Below are positions 5,614-7,295 of a stretch of 7,295 bases of DNA, piece by piece. Position 1 is the first letter of the stretch; every line of letters begins with the position of its first letter. The notes under the pieces are model-generated. The model was not told the DNA's origin. It ran no database searches and saw nothing but the letters and a program-made list of their open reading frames with translations. Location: contig JBMNUA010000128.1 in assembly GCA_050945995.1 (NCBI GenBank), positions 1 to 7,295 of the forward strand. The letters are read 5' to 3'. Made by a program: the position numbers and the translations under genes. This DNA is from RUG11247 sp050945995. Lineage in GTDB: Bacteria; Bacillota; Clostridia; Christensenellales; Aristaeellaceae.

Positions 5614-6252
5614 ATGGGAGCAAAAATGTACAGGCATGTGATTTGGGATTTTGACGGTACGTTGTATGATACCTACCCCTCGATGGTCGGCGCGCTGATC
5701 GATACGCTGCGCGCGCATGGGCACGAGGAAAGCCATGAGGATGCGCTGCGGCTGATGAAAATCTCTGCGGGCGAAGCGCTTTCATACTATCAAAAGCGGT
5801 ACGGTTACGGTGATGCGTTCGTCGCCGCCTACCGCGCGCGGCGCAAAGAGACCGAGCTCGATATGTGCAAGCCGTACCCGGGCGCGCTGGAACTGCTCCG
5901 GGACATCGCCAATGCGGGCGGGCAGAATTATATCTACACCCACCGCGGGGACACGCTCTTTCCGATGCTCGCGCGCTACGGCGCAGCGGAACTGTTTCGC
6001 GAATGCGTCACCGCGCGCAGCGGTTTTGCCCGAAAACCCGACCCGGCGGGCATATTGCACCTGATTCACGCGCACCAAATCGACCCGGCGGACGCGGTGA
6101 TGGTCGGCGACCGCGCGCTCGACATCGAAGCCGGCGCGAACGCGGGCATCGCCACCTGCGATTATTGGGACGGTTCGGGTCCCAAGGTGGATGCGGCGGA
6201 TCACATCGCCCGCGACTTTGACGAGTTGCGCGCCGCGCTCGGTTACAACTGA
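5614..6252 (+). CDS. HAD superfamily hydrolase (subfamily IA), phosphatase of unknown substrate
   Basis: The product (212 residues) is a cytoplasmic haloacid-dehalogenase-type phosphatase related to the phosphoglycolate phosphatase/beta-phosphoglucomutase group. All four motifs are visible: motif I WDFDGTLYDT (residues 11-20; the nucleophile is the first Asp, the acid/base the second), motif II Thr in YIYTHRGDT, motif III Lys in ARKPDPAGI, and motif IV GDRALDIEAG for Mg2+ binding. A helical cap of about 65 residues lies between motifs I and II, as in subfamily IA. The combination of DFDGTLYDTYP, YTHRG and RKPDP is familiar from a broad group of Firmicutes HAD proteins with no assigned substrate. 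Two starts are possible: ATG 5614, whose GGGGAGG is very close and partly inside a hairpin, or ATG 5626 (four residues shorter) with GGGAG five bases upstream. It is monocistronic, with a hairpin terminator after it. Confidence 0.9.
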   Translation: MGAKMYRHVIWDFDGTLYDTYPSMVGALIDTLRAHGHEESHEDALRLMKISAGEALSYYQKRYGYGDAFVAAYRARRKETELDMCKPYPGALELLRDIANAGGQNYIYTHRGDTLFPMLARYGAAELFRECVTARSGFARKPDPAGILHLIHAHQIDPADAVMVGDRALDIEAGANAGIATCDYWDGSGPKVDAADHIARDFDELRAALGYN

Positions 6253-6272
6253 TTCAATTACACCTTCCTATA

Positions 6273-6312
6273 CGCCTGCGAGGGATTTTCCTTGCAGGCG
6301 CCGCTTTATTTT
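6273..6312 (+). terminator. Hairpin terminator after the HAD gene
   Basis: CGCCTGCGAGG (6273-6283) pairs with CCTTGCAGGCG (6290-6300), an 11-bp stem with one G-T wobble and loop GATTTT. The T-rich run CTTTATTTT (6304-6312) follows after three bases. The T tract is interrupted and slightly displaced, so efficiency may be modest, but the position 20 bases after the HAD stop codon supports the call. Confidence 0.7.
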
Positions 6313-6335
6313 GGCGCAGACGCGCCGCCCGCAAG

Positions 6336-6430
6336 CATCATTGATTTATCAATTAAATATAAATAAACAACAACAAATACGACAAAACAAACAAAAAATA
6401 AGAATAAACAGCATCCATATGCCATATATC
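6336..6430. other. A-rich, G-poor tract upstream of the transporter promoter
   Basis: Base composition changes abruptly here: in 6361-6410, 36 of 50 plus-strand bases are A and only two are G, in an otherwise G+C-rich window. The stretch contains a TTGAT-TT-ATCAA dyad (6341-6352) and a CCATATGCCATAT tandem (6415-6427) just before the -35 box. It has no coding content. It may be an UP-element-like or regulator-binding region; function is inference. Confidence 0.4.
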
Positions 6431-6459
6431 TTGACAAACAATGGAAATAGGGTTAACAT
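6431..6459 (+). promoter_or_regulatory. Sigma-A-type promoter for the substrate-binding protein gene
   Basis: A perfect -35 TTGACA (6431-6436) is followed by a 17-base spacer and TAACAT (6454-6459), four of six matches to TATAAT. Transcription should start near 6466, leaving a leader of about 48 bases before ATG 6514. This is the clearest housekeeping-type promoter in the window; the imperfect -10 leaves room for activation. Confidence 0.7.
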
Positions 6460-6466
6460 AGGGTAT

Positions 6467-6488
6467 GCAGGCGACACGAGTTGCCCGC
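6467..6488 (+). promoter_or_regulatory. Hairpin at the predicted 5' end of the transporter mRNA
   Basis: GCAGGCGAC (6467-6475) pairs with GTTGCCCGC (6480-6488) around loop ACGA, with one G-T wobble and one A/C mismatch. It would form right at the predicted start of the transcript and ends 11 bases before the AAGGAG ribosome binding site (6500-6505). Such 5' hairpins can protect mRNA from decay; that role here is inference. Confidence 0.35.
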
Positions 6489-6513
6489 ATGGACAGGATA
6501 AGGAGTTGCGATT

Positions 6514-7295
6514 ATGAAAAGGATTCTGGCAATGCTTCTGGTTGCGATCTTGGCATTTGGCATCGTGCCCGCTATGGCGGAGACGGGTGAGATCGATTGG
6601 CGCGCGTTTGAAGGCGGCGAGCTGATGATGTATGGCGGCAGCGACGAGGAGCACGTCGCCGCGGTCGCCAGGGGTTTTGAGGAGAAAACCGGCATCAAAA
6701 CCAGCTACATCCGCATGAGCGGCAACGACTGCTACACCCGCATCCTGGAGGAGCGCGAGAACCCGCAGGGCGACGTTTGGTACGGCGGCACATGGGACCC
6801 CTACATCGCCGCGGCGCTCGAAGGACTTTTACATGAGTACGACGATTGCATCAACGTGAAAAACCTGAAAGAGCCCAACTACGCGGTCGGCGTGCCGGCA
6901 TGGTTCGGCATCTACTCCGGTTACATCGGCTTTATCTGCGATATGGAAGCGCTCGAGGAAGCCGGCGTGGAAGCGCCCACCTCGTGGGAGGATTTGACCA
7001 AGGACATCTACCGGGATATGATCGTGATGGCGAACCCCGGCGCGACCGGCACGGGCGTGATGTGCACCTCCATCCTCTTCCAGATTTTCGGCGAGGAAAA
7101 GGCGCTTGAGATGATCGCCGCCATCGACCCCAACGTCGTGCAGTACGTCAAAACCGGCTCGGGCACCTCCAACATGGTCGCCCTCGGCGAAGCGGCGATC
7201 GGCGTGGGCTTTCTGCACACGGGGCTGATGTATCAGGAGGACGGCTACGACAACATCGAGCTGTTCGCGCCCTCGGAGGGCACGGGCTATGAGGT
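6514..7295 (+). CDS. ABC transporter substrate-binding protein, Fe3+/AfuA-like (COG1840 type), 3' end outside window
   Basis: The frame is open to the window end, giving 260 residues of an exported binding protein that would deliver a ligand to an ABC importer. Residues 1-22 form a Sec signal peptide: MKR, then a hydrophobic core (ILAMLLVAILAFGIV), ending in PAMA before ETGE. It has an AxA cleavage site and no lipobox cysteine. The mature part shows the order typical of this periplasmic-binding-protein type 2 family: ELMMYGGSDEEHVAAVARGF, FEEKTGIKTSYIRMSG, GDVWYGGTWD, APTSWEDL, the NPGATGTG loop, and QYVKTGSGTSNMVALGEAAI. Relatives bind ferric iron, 2-aminoethylphosphonate or other small anions, and the ligand cannot be decided because the C-terminal part is missing. 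ATG 6514 has AAGGAG eight bases upstream and follows its own promoter. Permease and ATPase genes are expected just downstream. Confidence 0.9.
   Translation, partial: MKRILAMLLVAILAFGIVPAMAETGEIDWRAFEGGELMMYGGSDEEHVAAVARGFEEKTGIKTSYIRMSGNDCYTRILEERENPQGDVWYGGTWDPYIAAALEGLLHEYDDCINVKNLKEPNYAVGVPAWFGIYSGYIGFICDMEALEEAGVEAPTSWEDLTKDIYRDMIVMANPGATGTGVMCTSILFQIFGEEKALEMIAAIDPNVVQYVKTGSGTSNMVALGEAAIGVGFLHTGLMYQEDGYDNIELFAPSEGTGYE

Noticed and set aside
6349..6654. Minus-strand open frame across the A-rich tract and the transporter gene start
   Set aside because: It overlaps a strong plus-strand promoter and signal peptide; its hydrophobic end is just the A-rich tract read backwards.

Overview
The window is G+C-rich (roughly 60% by eye, heavy use of gcg/cgc codons) and reads as chromosome of a Firmicutes-type bacterium, probably an uncultured high-G+C member of the Clostridia. 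The evidence is an FtsZ tail with the conserved C-terminal peptide, a VanW-family membrane-anchored protein, an Eis-like acetyltransferase, strong AGGAGG-type ribosome binding sites and intrinsic terminators. The order-level placement is inference. No phage, plasmid, CRISPR, tRNA or rRNA signal was seen.

Layout, left to right. 1-393: 3' end of ftsZ, plus strand. 461-496: a strong intrinsic terminator that directly abuts the ribosome binding site of the next gene. 509-1426: ribokinase (rbsK), plus. 1427-1691: non-coding, mostly filled by a compact element (1445-1607) with 13-bp imperfect terminal inverted repeats and internal hairpins, resembling a MITE or other small dispersed repeat. 1692-2840: GNAT/Eis-like N-acetyltransferase, plus. 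2848-2881: bidirectional terminator between convergent genes. 2900-3901: ribose-phosphate pyrophosphokinase (prs), minus. 3960 to about 5408: VanW-family protein, minus, probably co-transcribed with prs (order vanW-prs). 5409-5613: a dense divergent control region. 5614-6252: HAD-family hydrolase, plus. 6273-6312: hairpin terminator. 6313-6513: an A-rich stretch followed by a clear sigma-A-type promoter. 6514-7295: an exported COG1840-type (Fe3+/AfuA-like) substrate-binding protein, cut by the window end.

Functionally the region is mostly housekeeping: division (FtsZ), ribose salvage (RbsK makes ribose 5-phosphate), PRPP synthesis (Prs uses ribose 5-phosphate), cell envelope (VanW), a phosphatase of unknown substrate, and the start of an uptake locus. 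RbsK and Prs catalyse consecutive steps but lie on opposite strands and do not form one operon.

I see no obvious new multi-gene system. The most interesting signals are non-coding: the inverted-repeat element at 1445-1607; a nearly palindromic pair of back-to-back extended -10 elements at 5497-5515 that could drive both vanW and the HAD gene; hairpins in the leaders of rbsK, vanW and the HAD gene; and the 9-mer AGGGAAACG found four times, at both ends of the repeat element and twice in the vanW leader. Prs also carries a PRPP loop resembling the plant class II type rather than the usual bacterial one.
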